Assembly: GCA_005656395.1 (NCBI GenBank)
Contig: SRSI01000050.1
Location: forward strand, 1,984,001-2,048,000
Origin: Strongyloides papillosus
Lineage: Eukaryota > Nematoda > Chromadorea > Rhabditida > Strongyloididae
Direction: 5' to 3'
DNA: 64,000 bases
Of the stretch, positions 21,516 to 34,211 are shown one piece after another. The notes beneath the pieces are model-generated. The model had not been told where the DNA came from. It saw only the letters and a list, made by a program, of their open reading frames with translations, and did no database searches. The position numbers and the translations under genes were made by a program. Position 1 is the first letter of the stretch. Each line of letters begins with the position of its first letter.

Positions 21516-23741
21516 ATGACCGCCACTATTGCTTCATCTCCAATGTCGTCTGGTTGTCAGAATATCTCTATAAGGTATGTTTATTATTATGGTTTTTTTA
21601 TCAATATGTAATTATTTAACATAATAATTATCTATATATATAATCTATAATTATTAAAATATTTATACATATTATAGAACATATTCTGATGACTGTCATA
21701 TGAAGGATGTCAACGAGCTTAAGAAGGAAGATTTAAGTGAGGATGACATTCCATGGAGCCAACGTGTTGTCAAAGGAGAACGTAAGGGTGAAAATAAAAA
21801 ACCAAAAGAACAGAAGAAGAAGAGAAAGAAGGATTCTGATGAGGAGGACGAGTACATTCCTGAGAAGAAAAATAAAAAAGAAAAGAAGGTCAAAGAGGTG
21901 AAGGAGGAAGTTATGACACCTGTTAAAGAGAAAAAGTCCAAGAAAAAATCGAAAACTAATGAGGTTAAGGAGGAAAAAGAATCTCCGAAAAAGAGAAAAA
22001 AAGGTAAACAGGAGGAGGAAGAGGAAGTCTGGAAATGGTGGGAGGAGGAAAAAAAACCTGAGGGTGTCAAATGGAATACACTACACCATAATGGACCGAT
22101 GTTTGCACCCCCATACGAAAGGCTTCCGGAGGATGTTGTATTTAGGTATAATGGAAAAGTCATGAAACTATCTGATGAAGCTGAGGAGGTTGCTACATTC
22201 TATGCTCGTATGATAGGACACGAATACACCGAGAAGGAGGCATTCAACACAAACTTCATGAATGACTGGCAATCAGTGATGACTGAAAAAGAGAAAGGAA
22301 TCATAACAAATCTAGAAAAATGTGATTTCTCTAGTATGACTAGACATTTCCAAGAATTGACTGAGGCTCGTAAAGCCATGTCAAAGGAGGAGAAACAGGT
22401 CCTCAAAGATCAAAAAGAGGTTGAAGTTAAGAAGTATGGTTATGCTTACATTGATGGTCATAAACAAAAAATTGGTAATTTTCGTATCGAACCACCTGGC
22501 TTATTTCGCGGTCGTGGAGGTCATCCAAAGATGGGTAAACTTAAAAGGCGTGTCATGCCAGAGGATGTCATAATAAATTGTTCCAAAGATAAGATTCCAG
22601 AGCCACCAGCAGGACATAGATGGAAGGAGGTTAGACATGATAATACTGTAGCATGGTTGGTATGTTGGACCGAAAATGTGCTAGGTAATAACAAGTATAT
22701 CATGCTTAATCCTTCCTCTAAATTGAAAGGTGAAAAAGATTTTGAGAAATTTGAGACTGCTAGGAGATTAAAAACCAAAATTGACGAGATAAGAAAAGCT
22801 TATCGTGCTGATTGGAAGTCTAAGGAGATGAGAATAAGGCAAAGAGCTGTTGCACTGTATTTTATAGATAAGTTAGCTCTTAGAGCAGGTAATGAGAAGG
22901 ATGTCGATGAAGCTGCTGATACTGTTGGTTGTTGTTCTTTACGTTGCGAGCATATCAAACTCCATGACGAGTTAGATGGTAAACAATACGTCGTTGAGTT
23001 TGATTTCCTCGGTAAAGACAGTATTAGGTACTTCAACCAGGTGCCCGTTGAGAAGACTGTTTATAAAAATCTGAAAATATTCATGGAAAACAAAGATCCA
23101 AACGATGATCTATTTGATAGACTCGATACAACAACACTCAATTCACATCTCCAAACACTGATGCCAGGACTGACTGTAAAAGTTTTTCGTACATACAATG
23201 CCTCTTTCACACTGCAAGATCAGTTAATGAAATTATCAAACAAAGATGATACTATTCATGATAAATTACTATCATACAATAGAGCAAACAGACAAGTCGC
23301 CATATTATGTAACCATCAACGTGCTGTACCAAAAACTCACGAAAAAAGTATGGAAAACCTAGCGACAAAGGTATGTTTTCGACTAGTGATAAGAAATGTG
23401 TAAATATAATCATTGTTCTTTTTTAGATAAAAGAGAAAAAATCAGAGTTAAAAAAAGCTAAAACTGCACTGTCGGAGGCGTCTGGTAAAGAAAAGGAAAA
23501 GCTAGAAAAAAAAGTTGCTAGGGTCAAAGAACAATTGAGAAAACTGAAAATTCAAAGAACTGATAAAGATGAGAATAAACAAATAGCCTTATCAACATCT
23601 AAACTAAATTATCTAGATCCTCGTATAACTGTTGCCTGGTGTAAAAAAATGGATGTGCCACTGGAGAAGGTTTTCAGTAAGACTCATCGCGAAAAGTTCC
23701 AATGGGCCATTGATATGGCTGATGAGGATTACGAATTTTAG
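21516..23741 (+). CDS. top-1: DNA topoisomerase I (type IB)
   Basis: Three exons: 21516-21574, 21678-23370 and 23427-23741; 688 residues. It relaxes supercoils in the nucleus by transient 3'-phosphotyrosyl cleavage. After a short start exon comes a Lys/Glu-rich linker (about residues 30-120) with [12 protein letters not shown] nuclear signals, then the core domain beginning near VWKWWEEE. Catalytic residues known from the family are visible: Arg in LRAGNEKD, Lys in FLGKDSIRY, Arg and His in [16 protein letters not shown], and the active Tyr (about residue 646) in [20 protein letters not shown] basic coiled linker ([20 protein letters not shown]) precedes the Tyr domain, and the protein ends in [11 protein letters not shown] exactly like other eukaryotic TOP1 proteins. 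Convergent with the HERPUD-like gene. Confidence 0.97.
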
Positions 23742-24299
23742 GAAGGTGATTATACTACTAAGCTCATAATAACTAAAAACAAACCAGATATTATATTTGA
23801 AAAAATAACTACATTAAGCATATTTCCTAACAGAGATCAAAAAACAGAAATCTACACAAAGTGGCCAAAATAAATCTTTTCTTCACATCATAAATGAAAA
23901 AATAGAGAAAATACACGTACCTAATTGTGATATGTATACATATAAAAACTATTTATATTGAGAAGTCATAACCAAACGTTTCCTTACAAAAATATCCCAT
24001 ATATATTTTATTATATATTACAAAAATCATAATTATTATTACTTTACTATATCAATCTTTTGGAAAAATTTTTTCCCCTTGTTTTTTGAAAAAAATGTTA
24101 AATTTGTCTTTCTATTATTATAACTAATAAACTGTTTATTACACGGAAATATAGTTTAACTCCTTTCCTTAAGAGGAGAAGAAAGAACACATATCGATTT
24201 ACAATCCAAAATATGATAATATTTTATCTCTTTTTTTTAAAAAAAAATGTACTATATGTTTTTATATATTTTTTTTATTCTTTGATCGTATAAATATGT
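23742..24299. other. Convergent 3' spacer, no gene
   Basis: Lies between the 3' ends of topoisomerase I and the HERPUD-like gene. AT-rich with T-runs; nothing coding seen. Confidence 0.6.
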
Positions 24300-25679
24300 T
24301 CATTGATTTAGATTACCTGCGTTTTCTGGGATTATTGAATAGATGAATGAGGTAATTACATTAATGAATGTGTTCCAGAAAACAAGGAGAATGTTTTGAT
24401 TGACTATAGGTTGTTCTTGAGGTGTGTTGTTTTGTTGTTCACCCCCCTCTCTGTCATTTATCTCACCTTCCAATACCTCATCACCATTGGTATTTTGAGG
24501 TTGTAAAAGTGGATTCTAAGAGTAAAACAATTTTAAATTGTTTTCTTTGTATAAAAACTTACCGTCTCACCTTCTTCAGTATTTTCTCTATCCTGTCCAT
24601 TGACACCATCATTTGCCTGTTGTTGTTGAACATTCAAATTCCTTTCATTTTCATCATTATTATTATTAACAACAACCTGTCTCCTATCTCTATGCATCTT
24701 CAAAAACCACATTACAGTAATTATCCCAACAACAATTGAAAATCTTTCAAGACTCACATAAGACATCATTATTATAACCAACATTGAAAATCGAATAGCT
24801 GATAAGGCTATACCCATATAATCAACACGTAAACCATTGTTATTTCTACCATTATTATTATTATTTCTATCGTTATTTGCTTGATTATTGTTATTATCAT
24901 TCCCTAAACCACCATTATTTGTGGTACCTGGTTGTTGGATGGTTGTCTGAAACGATATATTCATCATCGGAAAAGATGGCATTGGTGCGGTTTCCGTTAA
25001 ACCTAACTCCTGACGTAGTGAATTGGCGTAATAATGTTGATATTGTATTAACTGTGTAAGGTATGTCTGGTAATAAATATGATATGGGTTTGATGGATCG
25101 TAATTTGTTATGACTGGTGTAACTAAACCAGGAATATTTGGGATTCCCTCTTCTGTTGTTGGGGTTTCAGTATTTGGAGATGTTTCCTCTGTCCTTCCGT
25201 TCTCTGTATTTTCTTCTCTCCTACTTCTTACTTCATTTTCCTCACTCTCTTCATCGTTTCTACATTCAGTGTTTTGTCTTATTGGTGGGATGACTAAATG
25301 AATAACTTTCGGGGACTCTAAATCTAATATGCTACTATTGTCTTGTTGGGTTGGTGTATTAAAAGGATTGTTTTCGGTTAACTGTCTTTGATGCGACATC
25401 AATATTTCTCTTAATGTTTGTGAATCTTTTAAACATTTCCCGGAAAATATAAGCTTTTGTTGTGATGCTTCCTGTTAATAATAATTAAAGTAATAATAAA
25501 AAGGAAAGAGATTATAAACAACTTACCGGATTAGAAGGACACGTCTCCTGTAGATGTCTTTTCATATCAAGAACAGTCCACTCCAAAGAACATTTAACCT
25601 TATGATCATCAAAACTCTGGAATGCTGAACGGATCGTAAATTCAACAGTCTCTATAGTTGCTGAGGCTTCTGATTCCAT
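24300..25679 (-). CDS. HERPUD-like ER ubiquitin-like-domain protein
   Basis: Three exons: 25527-25679, 24563-25471 and 24300-24515, all in phase 0; 425 residues. The N-terminal 85 residues form a ubiquitin-like domain: KCSLEWTVLDMKRHLQ, a split at the intron, then QQKLIFSGKCLKDSQTLREI and later PKVIHLVIPP, matching the HERPUD UBL pattern of L-YSGK-L-D--L and HLV. The middle is acidic then Asn-rich. A hydrophobic hairpin (IALSAIRFSMLVIIMMSYVSL and IVVGIITVMWFL, about residues 270-310) would anchor it in the ER membrane with both ends cytosolic. The C-terminus has a further hydrophobic stretch. Herp proteins organise the HRD1/Derlin ERAD complex and are induced by ER stress. It is divergent from a Derlin gene, with a UPRE between them. 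Confidence 0.85.
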
Positions 25680-26739
25680 TCTCCTACGTATACAAAAAAA
25701 ATATTAATTTAGTACAAAAAAAATAGTATAATATTATCTTCAATTGAAATAGAGACAAAAATAATAGTCAAATGAAATTGATTTTATATCTGCCAGCAAG
25801 GCGTTTCTACTTGTGTATGTGTTTTCCTGCAATGAATAAATGTACGCTGATGTCACTCTTTACATTATATTTATAAAAATACATTCAAATAGACACATAT
25901 ATACTTTATTGTTTAATATTATAATTTTTTTAGATAACAATTTTTAATGTAATAATAAATTCATAGATTTTTACTTAATTTAACTGTAGTTTTACTAATA
26001 GATATGTAGTCTTATTGTTTTTTACACCTTACAAGGATAGTTATATAGTTATGAGGAAAAAAATTAGTCATTAATATTCTAGGAACTTTTAAAAAACATT
26101 CATTTGTAGTGATAAAATCATAAATATTAACTTGTTAGATACAATATTAACTTATGCATATATTATGAATGCCTGATAATTTATTTGTAAAACCACGTCA
26201 GCATTACACTACAAATATGACATCCTAAAATATAGATTATTGTTATATGGTTAATTCGTTTCTATTTTTCTTTCTTAATAATATAGACACTTCCTTAGAC
26301 ACAAGTTGATAATTATTATCAATTTTATTGTTAATTATAGTCACTACCTACCTACACATAATATAGAGTTATTTTAAATTTTACTGTACAATAGAAAAAT
26401 AATAAAGAAAAAGTTTAATTAAGAGTCGTAAAATCGACATATAGATAACTTATTTTTTTTATCACAATATTAGTCGCATATAAAATATTTTCCAACAATA
26501 ATAAACATATATTAAGTATATTAAGAAGTTTACTATCAATACTAAAGTTTAGTCCCACAGTTACTAAGATATAGAACTTCTCATAAGAGCATCGTTTCCC
26601 GCAACGAAAGATTGTCAACCGCCCCAACAATATTATTTATACGGTGAATAAATTTTTTTCCCGAATTCCTGGTATTTTTTAATTATTTTAACAAAAAATG
26701 TTTTTTTCAAGGATAAAATATTATTAAAAAAATTCGGAG
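25680..26739. other. Shared upstream region of HERPUD-like and Derlin-1-like genes
   Basis: Divergent promoter region of about 1.06 kb. Apart from the UPRE-like core at 26193-26200, which is listed separately, I see no gene. Confidence 0.6.
26193..26200 (-). promoter_or_regulatory. UPRE core TGACGTGG (XBP1/ATF6-type site)
   Basis: CCACGTCA on the plus strand, TGACGTGG on the minus strand, is the core unfolded-protein-response element bound by XBP1/ATF6-type bZIP factors. It lies between the two divergent ERAD genes, about 510 bases from the HERPUD-like ATG and 540 from the Derlin ATG. There is no CCAAT at the spacing required for a full ERSE. A single eight-base match can be chance, but location and local AT-richness favour function. 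Confidence 0.5.
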
Positions 26740-27607
26740 ATGTCGGATTTTAGAACATTCTATGAGTCAATACCAAAAATCACACGTTATTGGATGACTG
26801 GAAGTGTGGTTATGCCATTATTAGGACGTATAGGGATTATATCACCAGCATCAATGTACCTAAATTGGCCTGATATTTATGAAAATTTCCATGTAAGTTA
26901 ATTTAAATAATTCTCCTGGACTTTGGTGTGTGTTAATTTTTTGTTCTTATAGATATGGAGGCCATTAACAGCATTATTTTACTATCCATTAACACCAGCA
27001 ACAGGTTTCAATTGGCTTTTGATGATGTATTTTATGTACAATTACTCAAAAACTGTGGAGAATGACTTGTTTACAAGAAGACCGGCTGAGTACCTTTTTA
27101 TGCTCATATTTTTATGGATCTCCTCTGTTGGTATTGCATTGGCTTTTGGTATTTATTTTCTCCTTGAACCAATGGTACTTGCTGTGTTGTATTATTGGGC
27201 ACAAAATAATAAGGATACCATTGTATCATTTTGGTTTGGATCACGTTTTAAAGCTATGTATTTACCTTGGGTTTTGTTGGGTTTTAATATGATTTTAAGG
27301 GGTGGTGGTTTGAATGAGTTGGCTGGGATTATTGTTGGTCACATTTTTTATTTTGCCACTATTGAGTATCCTCTTCAACATGGTGGAAGACCTTTATTGG
27401 AATGCCCTCAGTTTTTGTAAGTTTTCGTTTTGGATCTTTGGATTATGAATATTTTTTAGGAAGTCATATTTTCCAGACGAAGTTGGAGGTTATCAGTCAA
27501 TGAATGGTCCAAGGGTTTCTGGAGGAGGAACTAGACCATTTTCTGATAATAACCAAGCACCTCGTACACATGATTGGGGTTCTGGTAGAACTCTTGGTTC
27601 TGATTAA
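26740..27607 (+). CDS. cup-2: Derlin-1-like ERAD rhomboid pseudoprotease
   Basis: Exons 26740-26892, 26953-27416 and 27460-27607; 254 residues. Derlins are multi-span ER membrane proteins that help retrotranslocate misfolded proteins with HRD1, HERP and p97/NPL4. The start MSDFRTFYESIPKITRYW, the WRP motif at the start of exon 2 (IWRPLTALFYYPL), the GTGF-like PATGFNWL, RRPAEYLFMLIFLW, IVSFWFGSRFKAMYLPWVLLG and the GH in IIVGHIFYF are all Derlin hallmarks; the N-terminus fits Derlin-1 better than Derlin-2/3. The C-terminus ends with a glycine-rich tail containing HDWGSGRTLG, similar to the p97-binding SHP box found in Derlin-1. The symbol follows C. elegans usage. Confidence 0.93.
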
Positions 27608-27780
27608 TATTTGTATATATTTAAAAGAAATAATTTATTTAAAGACTTAGAATAAATTAACAAGTCTTTTTTTTGTTTTTATCTCGAAATATTTGGTTAA
27701 TTTCCAAATTTTATATTAGACTCTTAACTTTGTTAACATTCCATAACATTACAAAATTTAGGTTTATTCGTCGATTCATC

Positions 27781-28073
27781 ATGCAAAACGATAAAGGAGA
27801 ACTTGTCGAACTTTATGTTCCACGCAAATGGTGAGATTAATATTTTTAAAAATTTTTTAATTTATTTTTCTTAGCTCAACATCATCCCGTCTCATCGCTC
27901 CAAATGACTATGCTTCAATCCAAATTGATATTGTTGATGTCGACCCAGCTACAGGACACTTAATCCAAGGAAAAGTTCATAGATACGCTATCTGTGGTGA
28001 AATCAGACGTATGGGAGAATCAGACGACTGTCTCCTTCGTCTTGCTCAACGTGACGGAATTGTTCCAAAATAA
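27781..28073 (+). CDS. rps-21: 40S ribosomal protein S21 (eS21)
   Basis: Two exons, 27781-27830 and 27875-28073, joined at TG/C; 82 residues, the family's usual size. [18 protein letters not shown] at the start and HASIQ-type core ([16 protein letters not shown]), then [19 protein letters not shown] and RDGIVPK, are unmistakable for eS21 of the small ribosomal subunit. Codon use is more GC-rich than in the neighbours, as expected for a highly expressed gene. It starts only 173 bases after the Derlin stop on the same strand, with a T-rich spacer, so the two may form a nematode-type operon. Confidence 0.97.
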
Positions 28074-28239
28074 TTTGGCTATGAATATAATTTCCCTTTT
28101 ATATGCTTAATTGTTATCGTTGTTTCTTCTACAATAAAGAAGTTGTTATATTTTGGGTTTAGGTATATAAAAATTTATTTAATTAAGAAAAAACGTTATT
28201 ATAATAATAATTTTAAAAATAAAGTGTAACATTTACAAA

Positions 28240-29649
28240 TCACATATGTATTTGGTCGCTTTTGCCAATACTTTTATATCTAACACTAATCTTTGCATCA
28301 CAATCTGATTTTATTGTAGCGGAAAAGTTCTTTTTAACTGGTTGTGGATTCCATTCACAGTGAATAAGATAACCAAGCTCTTCTTTAAGGTTAAATGAAA
28401 AATATCCATAGAGATATGGTGAGATGGCGGAGTTAAATACAGCAAATGCATATATAAGAGGCTTAAATAAAGGCCATTTTGTCATAAATCTATAAAATTA
28501 ATTAATTATAACATTTCTATAAAATAAATAGGTAAACATACATTGGTCCTGGTAATGACAAAAAGTGTTGAAGAGTCATCAATGAATATGGTGTCCAACA
28601 AGCCAAAAATGCTATTACAATTATAAGTGTCATTTTAAGGGTCCTATTTCTTGCAGTTTTCATATTGTCACGACCAGTACTTCTAAGAGTTAGTTTTCCA
28701 TTTTTTTGATCTATAAAGGGTAAAAATATTAGTAGAAATATAAAAAAATACACATACTACTCTTTGATTTATCACTTGATCTTCTGATCTTCATCAAAAT
28801 AGCTCCATAACATAAAACAATAAATATTAATGGTATAATGTAAACTTCAAACAAATTAAGGATAGAAAAACCCATAACCCATGGTGTATAACTATTATCA
28901 ACTAAATTCTTCGAAACACACTGATAATAAGGATTTTGTTCTGATGAACATGGATGGGGAACAACTTCAAAAATAAATAATGATGGAAGACATGATAATA
29001 TTGCCATTATCCAAGCAGTCCCAAGGAATATTTTAACTAATTTTGAACCTTTTAAAAATTTAAAAGGAAAATATATTGTAACAAATCTATCAAGGCAGAT
29101 ACATATTAGAACATAAGCAGAAAGTGTTACACCAAACACATCCATAAATTTGCAGGCTTTGCATAACTAAAGTAGAAATATAATTAATTATTAACTATAA
29201 AATATAGAGTATTTTAAAAGTAAAAAAAGTAAAAAGAAAAAACTAAAGTTTTTCTTGTAATTTTAATTTTTTTCTCGAAAAGTGCACTTACCAAATCACC
29301 AGCACTCCATATTATAGTAAGTTTATGAATTATTTCTTTTGGTATATAAAGAAGTGTAACAAATAAATGAGCTACTGTATTGTGAAATAATAACATATGA
29401 ACACGTTTTCTTCTGGCTCGATGATTTCTAAAAAAGGCATATTATATATAGAAAAAATTAATGAATTGCTTTGTTTTCACATTAAAGCTAATCTTACCTT
29501 GTCAATATTAAGAACATTGTAACGTTACCAACAAAAGCAAAAAGAAAAACAATTGAATAACATGTTACAATAATTTTTATATTCGTGTCAATTGTTGTTG
29601 ATGGAACTTTAAATTTTGGTATTGAGCAATTAACAGAATTGATACTCAT
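28240..29649 (-). CDS. Class A neuropeptide GPCR, GnRH/AKH-receptor-like
   Basis: Five exons: 29498-29649, 29292-29427, 28758-29166, 28542-28710 and 28240-28489; phases agree and give 371 residues. An N-terminus with an N-glycosylation site is followed by TM1 with GNV (FVGNVTMFLILTR), TM2, the TM3 cysteine region (GDLLCKACKFMDVFG), DRF in place of DRY (CLDRFVTIYFP), TM6 CWTPY and TM7 FNSAISPYLYGYF in place of NPxxY. The stretch RRKRVHMLLFHNTVAHL and the DVFG-x-x-LSAY pattern resemble nematode GNRR (GnRH/AKH-like) receptors. Ligand is not determinable. The last intron has two possible acceptors (about 28520 and 28490); the downstream one keeps the frame. Confidence 0.85.
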
Positions 29650-32600
29650 GTTTTTTTAATTTTATTTTTTGTTATAAATAGAATAAGGTTTTTTTCTTTT
29701 AGTATAGAAATAAAGTTAGTAAATGAATCCTAAAAATATAGTAGTGCTATAATTTTAATTAAAAATATTAATTCAATTTATTCCAGAACAAAGTTTTTTT
29801 ATCATTTCACTATTTTATACGGTTTACATGTATGCAGTTTTTTATAGAAAAATTGTTTGGGAGATTATTAGGAAAATGTGATTAATTATCTTCATTCTAA
29901 TAAAAAAACATTGGATAAAATAAAATATATATAATATATAAGTATTGAGAGGGAAAAAGATAATTATCAATTTTTATTATTAAATAATAATTTTTATCTT
30001 CACTAGTCAAGTAAAGATAGTGTAATATTAATAAAAATTTTGACATAATCAGGTATTAAAAGTAGTAATAATATATCTTTATTCCATTATTTTGAAGCCC
30101 AAAAAATTAGTAAATAACCGAAGTAAATCTTATAAAATTAAATAATTAACAACGATAAAAAAGTGAAGCAAATATATTTACTTGAAATTCCTATTAGTGT
30201 AATAAGGAAATATAATTTTAGATTTAGTCCATTAACCAGAGAAAAAAGTTTAAAAGAAACTTTTAAATTCACAGAAAATTTTCTAAATATCATTAGAAAA
30301 TTAAGATGAAGTTTAGGAAGATGTCTATAAATGTTAAATTAGAAGTAAAAAAAAAAGTAGTTAACAATTCTAGGAAATGTAAAAAAATATTCGAAATATT
30401 GGGATTTATTTATCTAGATATCCTTTTAATCTTATGTTAAGCTATTCTTTTAATTTACTTTTTTATTTTTTTAACTTCCAAAAAGGGTAGTTAGGAGATG
30501 AAAAAAGTTTATACATTTTTAGAGAATGATAAATATGAGATACCAATTACATAAAAAAGTTAGTGCCTTTTTTTTGCCCCAATAAACGGTATGTCTTTTT
30601 TTATAAGTTACCCAACATATTTATAAATTTATTTTAATTGGGTAATTAAAAAATTCGTATGTAACATAACGAAATTTATTTATAGTTCATAATATACACT
30701 TTTGAAACCAGTAAACATTTTATTTTTCAAAATACAATTGAATTTAAATAGATTAAGATGATAATATGGGAAAAAGAAAAAATTGAAAAGGATACTGTTT
30801 AAAAAATACCATATGTAAAAATAGAAATGTAAACTATGAAATTACAATAACTCCTCTATATTTAGATAAATTTTTGGATAAACGCAACATAAAAGGAAAT
30901 AGTAATATAAAAAATAAATTTAAAAAATAAGAAAACAAATCAAAAATTTATGATAACTTTATTATTATCTCAAAACTTAGTCTTTATTTTGTTTTTAAAT
31001 TCAGTAGAAGATTAAACTTCTTTTTTTGACCGTTTTTATATATATAAAAGTTTATTTATATCGTCATATACGATTTGTATTTTGTGATAATTTTTAATTT
31101 AGAAATAAAAAAGTTTTTTATTTTTTTTTATTTCTATGATTCATCTGTACACAAAAATTTATTATTTAATAAATTTTTTATAGAATAAAATGACACAACG
31201 TTAAAGACAGTTTAATATGCTATTATTCTTGATAATAATATAATTTTACCAGATGTTTATGATATAAATATGGGATTAATTAAAGGAGATATAATAAATA
31301 TATAAATAGCAAATTATAAATAATAATTAATACCAATAGAATAAATGCACTATTATGATACATGATTAAATTTTATCATCTAATTATTTACGTCACCTCC
31401 TATAAGGAAAAGTTTTTACTGAATTTGTTGCAAAACATTTTACTTCACTTTTAACTTTATTTTTGATACAAAAAAAAAGATAATTAATAAATGTTAAGCA
31501 ACTCATAAAGAAATTAATATAATTTTAAAATAATAATTGGCAAATTTTTACAATTAACGTTTTATATTTTAAAGCGTATATTATATAACAAATCTATTTG
31601 TCATAAAATGAAGACCCTTTTAGAGCAAAACACAATTTCTACAAAAGTAGATGGCGATTTCCTAAAAGAAAGCGTTAATTATTTTTAAATGCATCCTATA
31701 AACATTTTCCTCCTAAATAAGGCAAATTTTTCAAGTCTTACTTTCTTAAACTTCTTTTTATATTAAATTATCCCTATAATTTGAATGAAGTCAAGTTAAT
31801 GACTTTTTAGATTATGGAAGTATATCACAACTATTTGAACAATTTAAAAGATAACAAAATGAGTTGGGGATTAAATATAAGAAACATGATACTTATAACT
31901 CTTTATAATCATTTTTTTTCTTTAACAACCTATAGGATTACTAGCAGTTAATTTTTAATCATGAATTTTTAAAATAAAAATTGGAAAATACATATTTTAT
32001 TTTAATTCAAAATGTTATACATAAAATTTGATTTACTATTCCTTATATCAATTGTAAGAATTTTAAATATTCAAAATATCAAAGTTAATTGAAAGTTTTA
32101 AACTTTTAAATAGATCTGATAAACTTGCACTATAACTACTGTGTATCTATTTTCGCTATTTAAAAATAGAAATTAAAAAATAAAGGAAAATATCAAATGA
32201 AAGGGTGGAAAAAAATATTCAAGAGTAATGTAAAAATAGTTGTAATATAGAAGCTTATCAATCTTTTCTTAACTTAATAAAGTTTTTTCCGAGATATTTT
32301 TAGTACTTGTTAAAAAGTTTGAAAAGAGTACAATTCTTTATGAAAACAAAAATATACAAAGATTTACTGTCATTATTCAAAAAGCTTTATTCGATTTTCT
32401 TTCTTTTGATAATAGTTTATTAAATATGTCATAATAGAGGCAATAAAAAATATGTAACTTATATTAAAAGAAATAAAGAAAGTTATATTTTTACATATAT
32501 GATAAAAGATTTTTTTAGATATTAGAAGATTATTGTCCAGAAGAAAATAAATACCCTTTTCCTATATTAACAACAATATTTAATACTATTTTTAAACAAT

Positions 32601-34211
32601 ATTGCATCAAGTATAAATTTTTTTTTTCAAAAGTAAAAAGGGATATTAAAAATGCCACTTTTTTTAATACCTTTAAAATTACAAGTTATTAATATCTTTC
32701 TTGTATGTTATTAGTAATTTCATTCAAGAAAAAATATAGCTTCTAAGAGATAATAATGAAATAATATCAAGTAAAACAACTAAGAAAAAGGATAAAATAT
32801 TAAACTAATTCCTCAAATCTAAAATAAAACAAATATTAGACATTTTTCATTAATGTTTGTAAAAAATTTATTTATATTCATATATCATTTATACATTTTT
32901 TTACTTCCAAATATCATCAATTTTGGTACAATTATTTTAATATTTCTATAAAAATTTAACATAAATAGATGTATAAGGGAATTTCATGATACAAAATTTT
33001 AATCCTTCAAAATATTTATTTTTACAACATGCTTTAAGAAAAGTCTCAGTAATAATTAATATGATATATGTTTATTCATATTCAATATCAATTTTTTAGA
33101 CTCATGTAAAATGTACATTTTGATATGTATATCTATCTAAATTAAGAATAAAATTTATCAAAATAAAAAAAATAAAAATCTTATGAGTACAAAATAATAC
33201 ATTTTTATTGGATGTTTTTATTTTCATTGATAACCATCAAATAGTCATCTTTTGTAAAGAGTAATTTAATCAACTTTTTTTTCATACCATTTATATTTTA
33301 ATATATTATATTATTATCAATTGTTAGAATTTTTATTTATCTCATTGTATGGAATAATATTGATATTAAAAGGATACTTTATAAATGTATATTATTAAAA
33401 CAAGGAACAATTTTACCAAATAGGAAAAAATACAAAGGCAAAGTACTTGAATAAAATTAAATTACCTTCTATTTTTATGTGTTATGACGACAATAATACT
33501 CTTTAACAAGCATTAAAAAATTACACCATATTAAAGAATGGCCCTTGCCAAATAAACAAAACATTTAAAGTTTTATAAACACTTCTATCAGACAATATTA
33601 TTATGATTGCAAAAATAGTATTATATTTTATTGTAGATGTATAAACTTTTAGAATAATAAACAAAAAAAATCCCTTCTTTTTCACAAAAATAGAGAAAAT
33701 TATTGAAAACAGCACGAAAATAATGATATATTTAAAAAATAGTTTTAATATCCTTATAAAAATATAATAAATCATAATAAAATAAAAAAGGAACATAATT
33801 TTCTTAAAAAACGAAATTTCTTATTTACAATATAATTTTGCTATGCTCAATTTTAATAATAGTAATAGTTGAAAGTAAAAAAGGAAAAGTTGTCTTATTT
33901 ACTATTATTACTACTTCTAATAAATGACAGTATCTCTTTTTTAAATTAACTTCTAGAGGAAATTAATTTATATATACATTTTTTGAGTTCAATATATTAC
34001 GTAAAATAACATAAAAAATTATCATAAAATAATTTTATTTTCATTGAACCTTAAAATGATTACATTTCAAGATAATATTTTTACCTCCATTTCTTAGAAA
34101 TAAAAATACTCCACATAACATTGGAGCATGAAAAATTATTAATAGAAATATAAAATTTTATTAAATACAGAAAAAATTAAAATAAGATATTTATTATATA
34201 TTATTTTTTTG
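29650..34211. other. Gene-free stretch of about 4.5 kb
   Basis: Extremely AT-rich sequence between the GPCR 5' end and the NFAT-like 3' end. I see no conserved reading frame, no repeat shared with the accessory regions and no RNA gene. A 91-codon hydrophobic frame at 33521-33796 is composition-driven. It may hold distal regulatory sequence for the GPCR. Confidence 0.6.

Noticed and set aside
21696..22163. 155-codon minus-strand Ser/Phe-rich frame
   Set aside because: Exact antisense shadow of the Lys/Glu-rich part of topoisomerase I.
33521..33796. 91-codon hydrophobic minus-strand frame
   Set aside because: Phe/Ile/Tyr-rich as expected from AT-rich DNA, no homologous copy and no splice context.
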